DNA of 64,000 nucleotides from Serinus canaria (taxonomy: Eukaryota > Chordata > Aves > Passeriformes > Fringillidae). Below, piece by piece: positions 27,101 to 37,431 of the stretch. The notes beneath the pieces are model-generated. The model saw nothing but the letters and a program-made list of their open reading frames with translations, searched no databases and was not told where the DNA came from. The stretch spans positions 51,440,435 through 51,504,434 of the forward strand of contig NC_066317.1 of NCBI RefSeq assembly GCF_022539315.1, given 5' to 3'. The position numbers and the translations under genes are program-made. Every line of letters begins with the position of its first letter. Within the stretch, counting starts at the first letter, position 1.

Positions 27101-27359
27101 GCTCCCCGGTCATGTTATCGATCTTGAGATAGTCGGAGCCCGACTCCAGGCTGAATGTCACCTCTCCGGAGCCCGTCACGATCCCCAGGTCGGAAGCCAC
27201 GTTGCCGATGCGGATGTCGGCGGGTCCCTCCTCGGCCAGCCGGTACTTCAGGAGCTGCTTAGCCGCTGCGAGGCTGACCCAGAGCGGCGGAGGCAGGAGG
27301 AGCAAGAAGCAGCAGCAGCAGCAATGCACAAAGCGAAGGAGGGTCCGCATCTTCCTCAT
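24189..27359 (-). CDS. PCDH7: Protocadherin-7 (delta-1 protocadherin), first coding exon
   Basis: This exon encodes a homophilic, calcium-dependent adhesion receptor of the plasma membrane, with known roles in neural and other tissues. It gives 1057 residues and the ORF is intact. A hydrophobic signal peptide (about 1-33) contains five consecutive Cys at 13-17. Seven cadherin repeats follow; the calcium-binding DxNDN motifs are at 138-142, 287-291, 394-398, 515-519, 625-629 and 733-737, and EC7 runs to about 840. EC1 has a C102/C111 pair. Sequons include N82, N506, N688, N746, N779, N821, N839 and N844. The transmembrane helix is about 877-900. The cytoplasmic part has a Lys-rich stretch (929-943), CM1 around YEAGKKDHEDFFTPQQ and CM2 ending near GSDHCSEYSCQ (1039-1049). 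CM3, with its known PP1-binding motif, would lie in later exons outside the window. The start ATG at 27359 has A at -3; a second in-frame ATG is codon 4, and mammals have the same M-x-x-M-R-T pattern. PCDH1, 9 and 11 share the layout, but EC1 and the tail match PCDH7 best. Confidence 0.96.
26676..26800 (-). other. PCDH7: Low-complexity Gly/Ala/Arg insert in PCDH7 EC2
   Basis: This DNA encodes residues about 187-228: Gly runs, GRRGGGGG, an Ala run, then a KRR-containing and Glu/Ala-rich stretch. It sits between the ERYELLQEP strand and the SSVFELQVAD strand of EC2. Mammalian PCDH7 has a Gly-rich insert of different length at the same place, so this is a disordered, length-variable loop of the family rather than an assembly error. 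The DNA is extremely GC-rich (CGCCGCCGCG-type). Confidence 0.8.
27309..27323 (-). repeat. PCDH7: (TGC)5 trinucleotide run coding five Cys in the signal peptide
   Basis: On the plus strand this is (GCA)5; on the minus strand it is read as five TGC codons, Cys 13-17 of PCDH7. It lies within the hydrophobic core of the signal peptide, so small changes in repeat number should be tolerated. Confidence 0.85.
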
Positions 27360-27784
27360 CTTCCTCGTACCGAAACCCCCCGCCCTCCTCTCACTCCCAC
27401 CTGGCCCCCAATAAACTCCCCTGATAAGCCAACAGTGCGGCTGAGAGTCCAGGTGATCAATTATAAAATCCTTCTATTTCTGGAAACTTATTGTCTCATG
27501 ACTGGTGCAATTGGTGGTCAAAACCCTGCTGCTGGCTCCTCTGCTGCTCTCCCTGCCTTCCAGTTCCGATATACTTACAGTTCACGGGACAGTGGATTTT
27601 GCTTTTTAAAGATTCATCTCAGTAGATAGGATGGGATTTTCCTCCTCCTCCCCCTTCTCCTCCTCCTCTCTGATTTTACTGTAATCACTTTGCAAGGTTT
27701 GCAATAAAAGCAGGAGCAGTGCTGTAGGATTCGAAGCCCCCCAGGTCGTCGTCTTCAACACTAGAGTTAACTACAATTCACACA

Positions 27785-27796
27785 CTCTCCCTCTTT

Positions 27797-27830
<34 letters not shown>

Positions 27831-27837
27831 CCTCTCA
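27785..27837. repeat. PCDH7: CT-rich simple repeat
   Basis: Nearly pure C/T with (TC)n runs on the plus strand; (GA)n-rich in the sense of the PCDH7 transcript. Confidence 0.85.
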
Positions 27838-27966
27838 GCCGTTTACGACCAAGGCAATAGCTTTATTCTTCCCCCTCTCTGCACACACAGGGGAAAAAAA
27901 TTATTATTTGCTTTATTCAAAGGGCTTGGGTCCGGAAAACTCCAAATCCTCTTAGCAATGGGCAGT

Positions 27967-27970
<4 letters not shown>

Positions 27971-27999
<29 letters not shown>
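27971..27999. repeat. A29 homopolymer
   Basis: Uninterrupted run of 29 A on the plus strand (T29 in PCDH7 sense), in the region upstream of the coding exon. Confidence 0.95.
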
Positions 28000-28002
<3 letters not shown>

Positions 28003-28317
28003 AAAAAAATCCCAATAACGTCGGTAGCTGCACAGCTGATAGGAGAACCCCGAGTATTACAGTGCAGTCCACAGAATATCCCCTTTGGTTGGCAGAAAAG
28101 CACCCAAATCCATCTTCAGAGATCGCTTAAAATGTTCAGCTCTTTCTCCGGAGCGGATTTTTTTTTTTAACAACTCTGCGCAAGGTCATTAGTCACAAAG
28201 CAACGATACAGAAACTGCAGAAGCCGTTTGCCCAGAATTTGCAAGGCTGGCGATAAGAACATAGACACACAACAGTCCCAAGTTTGTTTTTGCATCCGCA
28301 GTTTGTGTGTGTGCCTT

Positions 28318-28322
28318 ACCTG
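28318..28322 (-). other. PCDH7: Candidate 5' splice site upstream of PCDH7 CDS
   Basis: On the minus strand the sequence reads ATGCAG|GTAAGG; the last exon base would be 28320. A possible partner acceptor nearer the start codon is ...GGCTTATCAG|GGGAG with exon start at 27420, but its pyrimidine tract is only moderate. This would be a 5' UTR intron; inferred from motif only. Confidence 0.35.
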
Positions 28323-28389
28323 CATTTGCACTGCATGTGTTAAAGCAATCTGGATCTGCAGCACTGAGAGCGATTCACAAATGAGATTG

Positions 28390-28392
<3 letters not shown>

Positions 28393-28422
<30 letters not shown>
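28393..28422. repeat. (TC)15 microsatellite
   Basis: Fifteen uninterrupted TC units on the plus strand; (GA)15 in PCDH7 sense. Confidence 0.95.
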
Positions 28423-28427
<5 letters not shown>

Positions 28428-28857
28428 CCTTCCCGTCCCAATGCAGGTAACCAGATCTGAACTTGATCCTTTCAGTTCAAAGGTTAGCAACAAAACTATG
28501 TGTCCAAAGGCGATTATTGGTCTCTCGTAATTATACCCGGAGCGGAACAAGATGTAACTGGATCCCCCATGTGAATTAACACAGATTCTGAATTACATCC
28601 ATATAAAGCGGAATGGCAAAGGGGAGGGGAAAAGAGCCGCGACGCGATAGAAAAAAAAAAAAATACAGAGTTCTATTTGCAAATAAAATTGTATCAGTCA
28701 GTTGTTTCCTGTCATCTGCACCGCCACAGTGGGTGAAATCTGCAATTGTGTATTCCCTCCTGTGTCTTTCAGAGAAATGTGGATCAGACGCTTTCACGGC
28801 AGAGCGGCTTGTGCTTTAAAATGTTGAATGGCAATTGAGAAGCTTCCCACTCGTATG

Positions 28858-28896
<39 letters not shown>
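28858..28896. repeat. A39 homopolymer
   Basis: Uninterrupted run of 39 A on the plus strand. A run this long is prone to length error, so its true length may differ. Confidence 0.9.
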
Positions 28897-28898
<2 letters not shown>

Positions 28899-29009
28899 AG
28901 AAGCGGTAAACCGGCAAGTTTGCCCAAAGTGGAGGGAGCTGCTGAAGCCTCTCTCGGTAGCTCTTCCCTGACGCTGCAGCAGCAGAGCCGCCTGCGCTAC
29001 ATACACACA

Positions 29010-29041
29010 GAAAAAGAGGGAGAGAGAGAAAGAGGGAGAGC

Positions 29042-29076
<35 letters not shown>

Positions 29077-29120
29077 GAGAGGGAGGGCGGGAGGGAGGGA
29101 GGGAGGAGGAGGAGGGAGGA
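29010..29120. repeat. GA-rich polypurine tract
   Basis: About 110 bp that are almost entirely A/G on the plus strand: (GA)n runs at about 29042-29080 and then GGGA/GGA units at about 29081-29119. On the minus strand it is a long polypyrimidine tract ending just upstream of a TAGCGCAG|G sequence at 28992, which looks like a 3' splice site in PCDH7 sense. Such tracts can also form triplex DNA. Confidence 0.85.
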
Positions 29121-29360
29121 CGAGTCAAGCGCTGCACTCCAGAAAGCTCAGTCTTACCCTCTGTCTCTGCTGCTAGTGCTGCAAGTGGGATAGCTGCTCA
29201 TCACAAAACACCAGTTCAGTCCTGAAAACCGATCCTCATTTCACGCCCGAGTGTTGCTTCTGTTGCTTTCTCAAACCCGTGATCTGTAGTGATTTTCTCC
29301 TACCCTTTCCCTCCCCACGTCCGCTATAGACTGTGACTCGAGCAACGATTTTTAAAGCAA

Positions 29361-29498
29361 ATGTTTGTTCGCCTTTCTTTTCTTCTATTCTGCATTTTGT
29401 GGAATCAAGCTGGTAAGGAAACTCGTTTCGCAGATTCCCACCTTCCCCTGTTGTGTCGGTGCTTTTGTGAAATAGCTGCAGTCACTGTAACTGCATAA
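29361..29498 (+). CDS. Short plus-strand ORF with a signal-peptide-like N-terminus (tentative)
   Basis: This 45-codon ORF starts at ATG 29361 and stops at TAA 29496-29498. The first ~18 residues (MFVRLSFLLFCILWNQAG) have a basic n-region, a hydrophobic core and a small-residue end like a cleavable signal peptide. An in-frame TGA lies upstream at 29334-29336. A CTG|GTAAGG sequence falls right after the signal-like segment (exon end would be about 29411), where first exons of secreted proteins often end. The start context is weak (C at -3). No downstream exon of such a gene was recognised, and I do not know any protein with this start. It may be chance within a bidirectional promoter. Confidence 0.15.
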   Translation: MFVRLSFLLFCILWNQAGKETRFADSHLPLLCRCFCEIAAVTVTA

Positions 29499-29807
29499 AA
29501 CTCCAGGGAGGAAGGGGGACTGCCTTAGATCTCAGACTTTCGTCCTGTTTCCCAGTGCTGTTTCAGCCTCTCGGTCTTTGTGATTGTGTTCTTCCTATTA
29601 CCATGTTTTGAATGTGTCTTTTCAGCATGTTTGTGGGTATCCTAGGAGAAAAAAAAAAAAAAAACAAACACCAACAAGGAAAACCCTGGGAGAATATGAT
29701 CAGCAAGGGAGCGAGAGGGTTAGTAGAAGAAACACATGTAAGAAGTAACAGATTTATTTCCGAACACAGACTTGCTGCTTCGATGATTGCTAAAACGTAG
29801 CGTCACC

Positions 29808-29813
29808 TACCTG
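29808..29813 (-). other. PCDH7: Candidate 5' splice site upstream of PCDH7 CDS
   Basis: The minus strand reads CCCAG|GTAGGT; the last exon base would be 29811. Paired with the candidate acceptor at 28992 (polypyrimidine tract, then GCAG), it would define an ~819-bp 5' UTR intron. Motif-based inference only. Confidence 0.3.
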
Positions 29814-29965
29814 GGTAAGTGGGAAATAAACTTTAATGGTAAAGCTCTCCGGCTCAACTTTGCTTCTTCTGACGTCTCTAGTTCGCGTCTCCTTTTGACT
29901 TTGAGCCATTTAATCTCGTGTGGCTTTTGTGTGCTCCCGCCCTACCCTTGGTGATGCCTGGCTCC

Positions 29966-29972
29966 TTACCTG
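29966..29972 (-). other. PCDH7: Strong candidate 5' splice site upstream of PCDH7 CDS
   Basis: The minus strand reads GGACAG|GTAAGGAG; the last exon base would be 29970. It sits at the gene-proximal edge of the CpG-rich upstream region, where a non-coding first exon would be expected to end. Confidence 0.35.
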
Positions 29973-30060
29973 TCCTCTCTGCTCGGAGCCCGGAGGGAAA
30001 AGAGGGAGACTCAGGGGGCAGGAGAGCTCGGGGCAGCCAGTGGGGAGGGAAGGAGCGTGT

Positions 30061-30138
30061 GCTGGTGTGTGTGCGGGTGTGTGTGCGTGTGCACGTGTGT
30101 GCGGGTACATGTGTGTGCGCCTGTGTGCGTGCGCGCAG
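30061..30138. repeat. TG/CG alternating purine-pyrimidine tract
   Basis: Interrupted (TG)n with GC steps over about 78 bp, for example 'gtgtgtgcgggtgtgtgtgcgtgtgcac'. Alternating purine-pyrimidine sequence of this kind can adopt Z-DNA. It lies in the CpG-rich upstream region. Confidence 0.8.
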
Positions 30139-31379
30139 CCAGGGGAAGGCAGGAATCCAGCTGCTTTCTCCCCCTGTGAACACATGTGAGAAAGCAAGTT
30201 CTGTACGTGCGCGTTCTGTATGTGTTTGTGTGCGCATTCCCCGGTACATATGGCTCTTTTGAATGAAAACGCATGCAGACCAATGGAGCTAAATGTCTCT
30301 TTCATCGCCATGATATATTTAAGCGAAAAGCGGCCGGATATGTTGAGGTGGTTCAAAGCAACGGTCACAGCGTGTCTTTGTCATTTGGGGCGGTGAGTGA
30401 TTGTAGGAGGAAGGGAAGGTTGCCACCTCTTTCCTTGAGGAGTCCAGAGACACAGAGGGGCAGAGCCGCGCCGCATGGAGTGGGCGCTAGGGAGGGAGGG
30501 ACTGCTCCCTTCTCCGGAGGGCCGCAGGGCTGCTCCTCCGGAGCCTCCTCCGGCCCTGGCACCGGCCCCGGCCGCTCTGCCTCGCCAGAACACGAAAACC
30601 CTCCCCCGCCGGGGCTGGAGACACTCGGCTTTCTATCTGCAGCATCAGCGAGAAAGCCCAGCTCGGCGCAGGCTCAGTGCTCACCGCCGCAGTCCCGGAC
30701 GGAGGAGGGGGGTTCGGGAGAGCAGCATCTTCCCAGCGGGTTAAGTAGGATTAATACCAAATCCCCATTATATTTGCCAAGCAACTTGAATTTGTCAAAA
30801 TTCCCCCTCGCTGTTCTGGAGCTCTGTGAGGAAGAAATTTTGCTCACAGTGTAAGATCCAGACGTGCCAGTAGGTAGGAATACCAGCATACTGCATTACA
30901 CAGGCTCCCTGCGCTGGAAATACAACTGCGAACCGCAGGTCCCGCTGTTCCCGTCCCTTTGTGTTTTTAAACGCAGCCAGGAAACTTAATGTATTCGCCA
31001 GGGAAGGGGCGGGATGAGAGCGCTTTTAACCTCCCCGCCATAAACTTTAATCGGATTCCAGGCTGTTGCACGGCATGGACGCTCCCCTTCTTGCCTGCGT
31101 CTCCTTCCCCGTTGTTTCTACTACGATCTCCTTGCGAGTGCCTCTTTCAAGCGAATGAGTGATTTCTTTCTCTTGCCATGTGCAATTGCTCCCCCTTCCT
31201 TTCCTACCCTCGCTGGCCTCTCTTACACACACTATGCCTTTCACACGCGGTCTGCGCCCCCCAGTCCCCCCCTCCTTTCCTTCTTTTTTGCAGTGTCTTC
31301 ACATGCAATCTCTCTCTGAATGTGCAATGTCTTTCCTGCTCGGGAGTGCTGCGTCCTTCACAGTGGATTGGTTCCTCTT

Positions 31380-31860
31380 TCGGAGCAGAGGTAACGGCCC
31401 CCCCCTTTCCTATCATTCTCCCTTCCTCCCTCCCCTCCCTCCCCTCCTCCCCTCCTCCCCTCCTCCCCCAGGGCAGGCGGCCGGCGTGGGAAATGGGCCC
31501 GACGTGCGCTGCATGGTGGATGGCCGCGCTGTTCCCGGTCCACGTGCCCGGGCTGCCGGGGGGAGCACGGGGCTGTGCTGGCCGTGTGCTCCCCGCGCCC
31601 CCCCGCATCCCACTCGTTCGAGACGGGAGAGAGTAGAATTACCCCCGCACCCTCTCTCCGCCTCCCCGGCACCGTAGACTGCCGGTGCGGCGGCCCGCGC
31701 ACCCACAGCTTCCCGGGTGTCGGTAGGAGCAAGCCCGGCTGTTCCAGGCGGGGGAGGTTTGTCCCTCTCGGGCAAATCTGTTGCGCAGTGTAACTCCCCC
31801 CTCCCGGCTCCCCCCCGCTCCGATGCACACAGACGCCCACACGCGCTCAGACACGACACG
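31380..31860. promoter_or_regulatory. PCDH7: CpG island core upstream of PCDH7
   Basis: Dense CpG dinucleotides and very high GC, with C-rich CTCC repeats at 31410-31470 followed by sequence such as 'ggcggccggcgtggg' near 31477-31491. It ends in a C-rich block near 31795-31822. This is the most promoter-like composition outside the coding exon; whether it drives PCDH7, a divergent RNA or both cannot be told. Confidence 0.5.
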
Positions 31861-32200
31861 GCATTTGTCCTCCTGATCTGGTGAGATCAAGTGGGAAGAG
31901 GGATCACAAATGTAATCGTCTGTAATAAATAAAATAGCCCAAGATGCTGGTGATATACAGAGGGGAAATAGGAGCTTGTGTCCTTAAAGGGAACATCTGA
32001 TAAGGCCACCGAAGTGGCATCTTGCGTGTGGGAAGGAATCCGTCTTGCTGACAATCGCAGCCTGCTGTACGTGGGGAAATCCTAAAGCAGCCTGGGAGCT
32101 TCCCCGTCGCCGTGCATCCCCCAAGCTCCCGATGCTCTGCACTGGGGCTTTGTTGTCGTTGTTGTAGTTGTTGATTGGAAAGACAGGGGTCATCGTTAAA

Positions 32201-35200
32201 ATATACAGATATAATTAATAGCTGGTTTCTCTTCGTGTGTTGCCTGAGCCCAGCTTCTGCCGCCGGCAGCCGGACTCGCGTCCGCAGTTGGCGCTTTCAG
32301 CCCACGACAATTTGGTTTTCACAGTTTAGGAATGTCAGTGGCTCTCACTGGAAAATTACTTCTGGGATCTGCAGTGGGAATCAATCTCTGGTTAAAGAGA
32401 GACAGATTATTTACATATCCACACCACTCTGCACATTAACAAATAGATAGTGCATATTACTATTTTCACTCACAAACGAAAAAGAAACTTCAGGAGGGGA
32501 AAAAAATCATATTGCTTTGAAAGAAACGTATTCATAATAATACGTGTAAAATATTAAATACAGTAAACATGACAGAAAATTCGAAAGCAGGGTAAAAACA
32601 AGGACAGAACCCCCACATGAAGCAGTTAAAGCCATTTGACGGAAAGGCGAAACTAACTCAAGAACTCCACCAAGGGACAAGCAGCTGAAATGACACCACA
32701 GCAGCACGGAGCCCGCGGTGACCTTTCATCTCTCCAAAGTGTCTTGCTGATCTGGTGCAATTCTGTTGTGACCTCTTCACTCCCTTCCCTACCACAAGTG
32801 CCCTCTGGCCGCCTCGGAGCTCCCTGAGTTGCTCGCAGTGAATATACTGGGAGGCCGGCTGAGTTCCAGGGAGTGCTGACACTTGGCCAGTGTCTTTCAC
32901 AGCTCTGCAAATATGCTCGCTGTGTAGTAACATGTAATAGGCAGCAGTGATTAAATTATTCATTGCAGCAGCAGCCTTTCTGATGGGCCTTAAAACGTAA
33001 GAGTTTAAATAAGAAAACCACAGATTTACTTTTAAGCAGATAAACCCCACATCTGTGCTTATTTAACTGAATGCTAGCTAAGCATGAAACCAGTTACTTT
33101 GTTTAAATCCTCTCTCTTTTACTTTCTTTGAGAATTTTGAGCTAGATTATGCACCGTAAAAGTTACTGACAGAGCAGAATTAATCTGTGTTGGATAACAG
33201 TGGATAAATCTCACATGATTATAATTGCTCATTCTTAAACTCAAACTGAAGTCTGTTCAAAGTGAAAGGTTCTTACATAGACATGATTCCATCAGCAATT
33301 CTGAGTTCTCACATTTATGAAGAATATTCTTTAAAAATCTCAATTATTAACATTGAGATTTTCAGACCAGGTTTTTTTCCCAGGTGTTGACAAAAAATTT
33401 AACCACTCATAATCATGCAGAAATGGCAGACAGAATATGCTTAAAATCAGAAAATTAGTGAAAGGTCTTTAAAAACTCATGTGAATTTTTATGAGGGGAG
33501 TCATATTTTTGTTAAATTTGTTTCACATGCAAGTGCTAACTTCCCTGAATTTGCAGGGATATAAATGAGTGCTACACCCCTCCCCACTATTTTATAGATT
33601 TATTTTTAAATTAAACTATTGTTGGTGTTCTCTAAATGCAAAGTAAACTATAGAAAAAATTAAGGTGAGTTTTCATGAATTCCTATAAAAGTAGAGGGAA
33701 ATGATGAGTCATTAATACAGGTTCTACATAAAGAGATACAATGAGACATTTAGGAGAGATAATTAAACTGGACTTTATTTAAATGAAATGTATGAGAACC
33801 AGGTAGCACTGCCAAAGAAAGAAAGAAAGATATGTTCATTGTCACAGAAAGTATTAAATGTGCACAGTTGATATGTATCTAGGGTTATTAGCAGAGAACA
33901 GCACAGTTACTCTGGGAAATAATTTAGGGGGTTTATTAATATATAGTTTTTCCAAAGTGGCTATCAGTAGTGAGCACACTGAAGGTCTCAAAGTGCTTGT
34001 AAATTATCCCTAGAAGATAAAAAGAAGTGCAATGACCTGTTCAGTCACCCAGGCAAACCACTAAAAAAATTTATTCTTTCCAGATTAGGTTCATTAGACC
34101 ATAATTTTGCATTTTTTATGTTATTTTACTATATTGTGGGTTCTCATCAAGATTTGTCTTTAAATATGTGACAATAATTTCTGCTTTATTTGGTGGATTC
34201 CTGGAAAGTCAAAGAGCTCTTTCTGAAGCCTTTAAAACAGGTTTGTATTCTAGAAAACTACACATCAAAAGAAAATCTTGGGTCATGAAATTTGATGGAT
34301 AGCAGTAAAATATACTAAACTGTTATAGATATATTGAAATACAGATGTTTTTAAGCTTGTGCTCTCACTTACTTCTGACAGCTATCCTTTTTATACCAGA
34401 GTACACAGACTTTGTAAAATCGTTTTGCCCCAATGTACTCTTGAGGACTTCTTGACCTAATGTCATTTTTTCAGTTCTATGCTCTACATTTTCTACTGGG
34501 TTTTTTTTTTTTTTTTTTTTTTTTTAGGATGCCACAAATAATTTTTCTGTGAATTAAAGTTTTCTTCCATTTTTGAATGAAAATAATAAAATCTTTTGTC
34601 TAGTGTTCTTAGTGCATCCTGTGCAATTTTAATTTATTTTTAAAGTAATTCAGAAGATATAGAAGATCTAGCATGTTGCCATGATTGTACTGTGTCAGCT
34701 GCCTGTTAAGCAGAAGAAAAAATACTCAAGCAAGATGGCAACTCTGAGAAGTTCTGAAGAAGAACCTTTGACATTATAATTCAAGCACTGTTATCAATAA
34801 CTGAATGCTGTGCAGCTCTATTCCTCTCTGTAAGTTAAAACCAATATATGTTACTGACTACATCAAAAATGAAATTTATAAATCTGCACATATACTCACT
34901 TAGTTGGGAGCTTTAATGTTTCTGTCTGCTTTTTCAAAATAATTAATTTTCTCTGGCAGAAAAAAGAAGAGTAATAGTTGTATAGAACAACTAGGGTATA
35001 GAACACAGTTGTTCTGTATTAGGGAAATAAATATCGGGGCTAGGAAAATAATTTAAAATGGGATCAAGCTGTTGATTGCTTATTAAGCTTATTTTGCCTT
35101 TGTTCTGCAATGTTTGAAACTACTTTACTAGGTGTTCTATAATGTTAGGCTTGTCATTTCTTTTCAAATGAAAAGTGCATCTTTAGAATCCTTAGAGGTC

Positions 35201-37431
35201 CTGTTGCTATAAGCCTTATTCAGCTGTACAGTGAAGCAAAGTTTTCCCTTAATTCACTGTTTGACCCTGTCAGAGACATGACTATTCACTGAAAAAAAGT
35301 GAGGGCTATTCACCTGCTAGCATCAACTGCTAATGGTGAGCAAGAGAAAGTGTGAAGAAGTAGAGTTCCTTGTGCCTTTCCCTGAACTACATTAAAACCT
35401 AAACTTGTATATCCATGTCTGTATTGTACAGGTCTAGTGAACAGCTTTGGTATTTAGCCAAAATAGCAATTAGAAGCTGAAGAAGGCCCTGGTTCTATCG
35501 CCCTAAAGCAGGATCCTTTTAAACCAATAAGAGTAGCCAAATATATTTAGCCTGTTAAGCACTGGTACATACCTGATCAGCTTTGCTTCTAAAATGTTTT
35601 GCACTGCTATCTGAACTCTCCAAAATAAGAATGAAGGGGTTGTAGCCACCCTTCCTGTGAGGAAGATTACACAGCCTGACATGGAAACTATCTGATCTCC
35701 TGCTGTCTCACTTGCACTTTTTGCCATGCAGGGACAGCCATACTTTTACATCTGCTTTAGGTGCTTTGCAAACTTTCTTGGTGATCATGCTTTGCATAAT
35801 TACATTTTTAGTGTCCTTTTTAAGAGTAATAAGTACTGTACAGAGTGGGTTTTTATGACCTACAATATATCTAGAGGAAAAGAGGTACTGATAAGTTTCT
35901 ACATTTTTCATCTTCTGATAGAAACCTGACATAACTTCTAGTTCATTCATCCTGTGAGATGATTAAAAAGTTGCTCTTCAACAAACTAAACCTCATTCAG
36001 GGCTCAGCAGGAAATAACTGCAATCTAAGCAAATTAAAGAACAGACAGGGCAAGCCAAAGTATACCTCTTTCTTTCCCTCTTAAGATCATGGGGAAAAGA
36101 GAAAAGCAGTCTAATACTGTGATAAAGCTGCTGCCTGCAGCAGCTGGCTATGGGGAAGGATATGGAACCTAATCCAAAGCACACAGAAGTCAATGGAAGC
36201 ACTTTGACTAAATGAGCTTTGCATTAGGCACCTAGTGAGTGAATGATGTTTAAAGCATTCATGTAGATCTTAAGCAGATGAGTGAAGAAGAAAATTATGT
36301 GCATGTGAATCAAAATAAATGCCATTAAAACACTGACCCCAGAGATCATCTTTATGAGTCAGAATAAATTGTCATTCTTGGGCACTGAGTCCTATCTTCC
36401 ATTAGTGCAAGAACTCGTGTTGCATGAAAAAGCATGTCTTTAAAATATGTGTTTGTATATACATGTAAAATTCCTATGTTGATACTAATCTTAAAGTTCA
36501 GTACATTGCAAACATCTGCAGGCTCTTTTTACCCATTCATGTGTTTACAGAGTGAATTTCTCTCATCTTAGGGTTGGGTTTTTTCTGCAAAATAATACAA
36601 GATTTTTCAATTTCCTTTCATGATCTAAGTTCTGCATTCCTGATATTGTGCAAATGAACTTCGTCTTCACCCCCCTCCACTCCATTTTAATGCTGTTTTC
36701 AGTGAATCCTTTTTTAATATGGAGGACACAAATAGCTTATGATTTTCATAATGAAGATGTACTCTACCTCATGTGGCAATGTTAAACATCTCTTCATTTA
36801 ACCCAGAAATACTATGTTTGATACTCTTTATTAGCATTTTTCATAATTACATTATGTTTTGATGACTAATAGTTCTTCTTTAGTAGTTTGGCTGCATCTT
36901 TCTTTTATCTGTCGTTTTCAGCTGGTAAACTCACACTTTATAGCTGAAAATGTAATTACATTTCTCTTTGTACTATTAAATGTAATTGCATTTCTATTAT
37001 AGAAGTCATCAAGTCATCTGATTCTTCTTGGATTTTTTTAACATTTTGATGGTTCTCAGACTTGCTTTACCAGCAAATTTCAGCAGCATGATCTGAGGTT
37101 TTATGATCTAGTTTTTAACTTAAATATCAGAAAGCTCTATGGCAAGACACTCCATCAAGAACCCCTTAAAAGCGTCCATCTAATCATGCAAACACCTAAA
37201 ACAACCTGTCATCCTCTCCTGATTAGCCAATTCTTTATCTTCTCTGTCTTAAGTAATTATTTTCATATCAGATTTTGTCAAAAAACTGTTTTGAAGTCCA
37301 GATACGTGAGATTTCCTGCCTTGAATAGAAGATAAATTATTAAAGACATTGATATATGGTAGTATCTTCTCTCAAATATGTTTGGGTGTTAAATTTGCTT
37401 TTTACTTCTGTTCTCTGTTCTTCTGTACTTC
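32201..37431. other. AT-rich non-coding upstream flank of PCDH7
   Basis: No gene is supported. The GC-rich signature fades by about 33000. A T25 run lies at 34501-34525 and a short (GAAA)n at about 33815-33829. Open frames are below 135 codons, and the longest sit at the GC-rich left end on the minus strand (32653-33050) without any recognisable domain. Confidence 0.55.
34501..34525. repeat. T25 homopolymer
   Basis: Uninterrupted 25 T on the plus strand, followed by AGGA. Confidence 0.95.

Larger units (their letters stand above)
27360..29340 (-). promoter_or_regulatory. PCDH7: PCDH7 5' UTR and promoter-proximal region
   Basis: This sequence lies directly upstream of the PCDH7 start codon on the minus strand and must contain 5' UTR; the transcription start cannot be fixed from sequence. 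It is moderately AT-rich and full of low-complexity tracts: CT-rich at 27629-27671 and 27785-27837, A29 at 27971-27999, (TC)15 at 28393-28422, A39 at 28858-28896 and a GA-rich polypurine tract at 29010-29120. Consensus minus-strand 5' splice sites (one at 28320) suggest that part of it may be spliced. No convincing TATA box is placed for the minus strand. Open frames here on either strand look like chance or low-complexity products. Confidence 0.6.
29341..32200. promoter_or_regulatory. PCDH7: CpG-rich upstream region of PCDH7 (probable CpG-island promoter)
   Basis: GC and CpG content rises here, highest at about 30380-30720 and 31440-31860, then falls back to AT-rich sequence after about 32300. 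It contains GC boxes such as GGGGCGGG at 31008-31015 and an ATTGG word (CCAAT on the minus strand) at about 31367-31371. There is a TG/GC-rich alternating tract at 30061-30138. Consensus minus-strand splice donors occur at 29811 and 29970. CpG-island promoters of this kind are often bidirectional; plus-strand donors near 29411 and 29814 would fit a divergent transcript. The many open frames in this GC-rich DNA have no domain support. Confidence 0.55.

Noticed and set aside
29878..31859. Many overlapping 70-190-codon frames in the CpG-rich upstream region
   Set aside because: GC-rich DNA has few stop codons; the products are Pro/Arg/Ser-rich or His/Thr-rich repeats without domains.
34501..34527. 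T25 followed by AG as a plus-strand splice acceptor
   Set aside because: A homopolymer followed by AG is expected by chance, and no exon or open frame follows.
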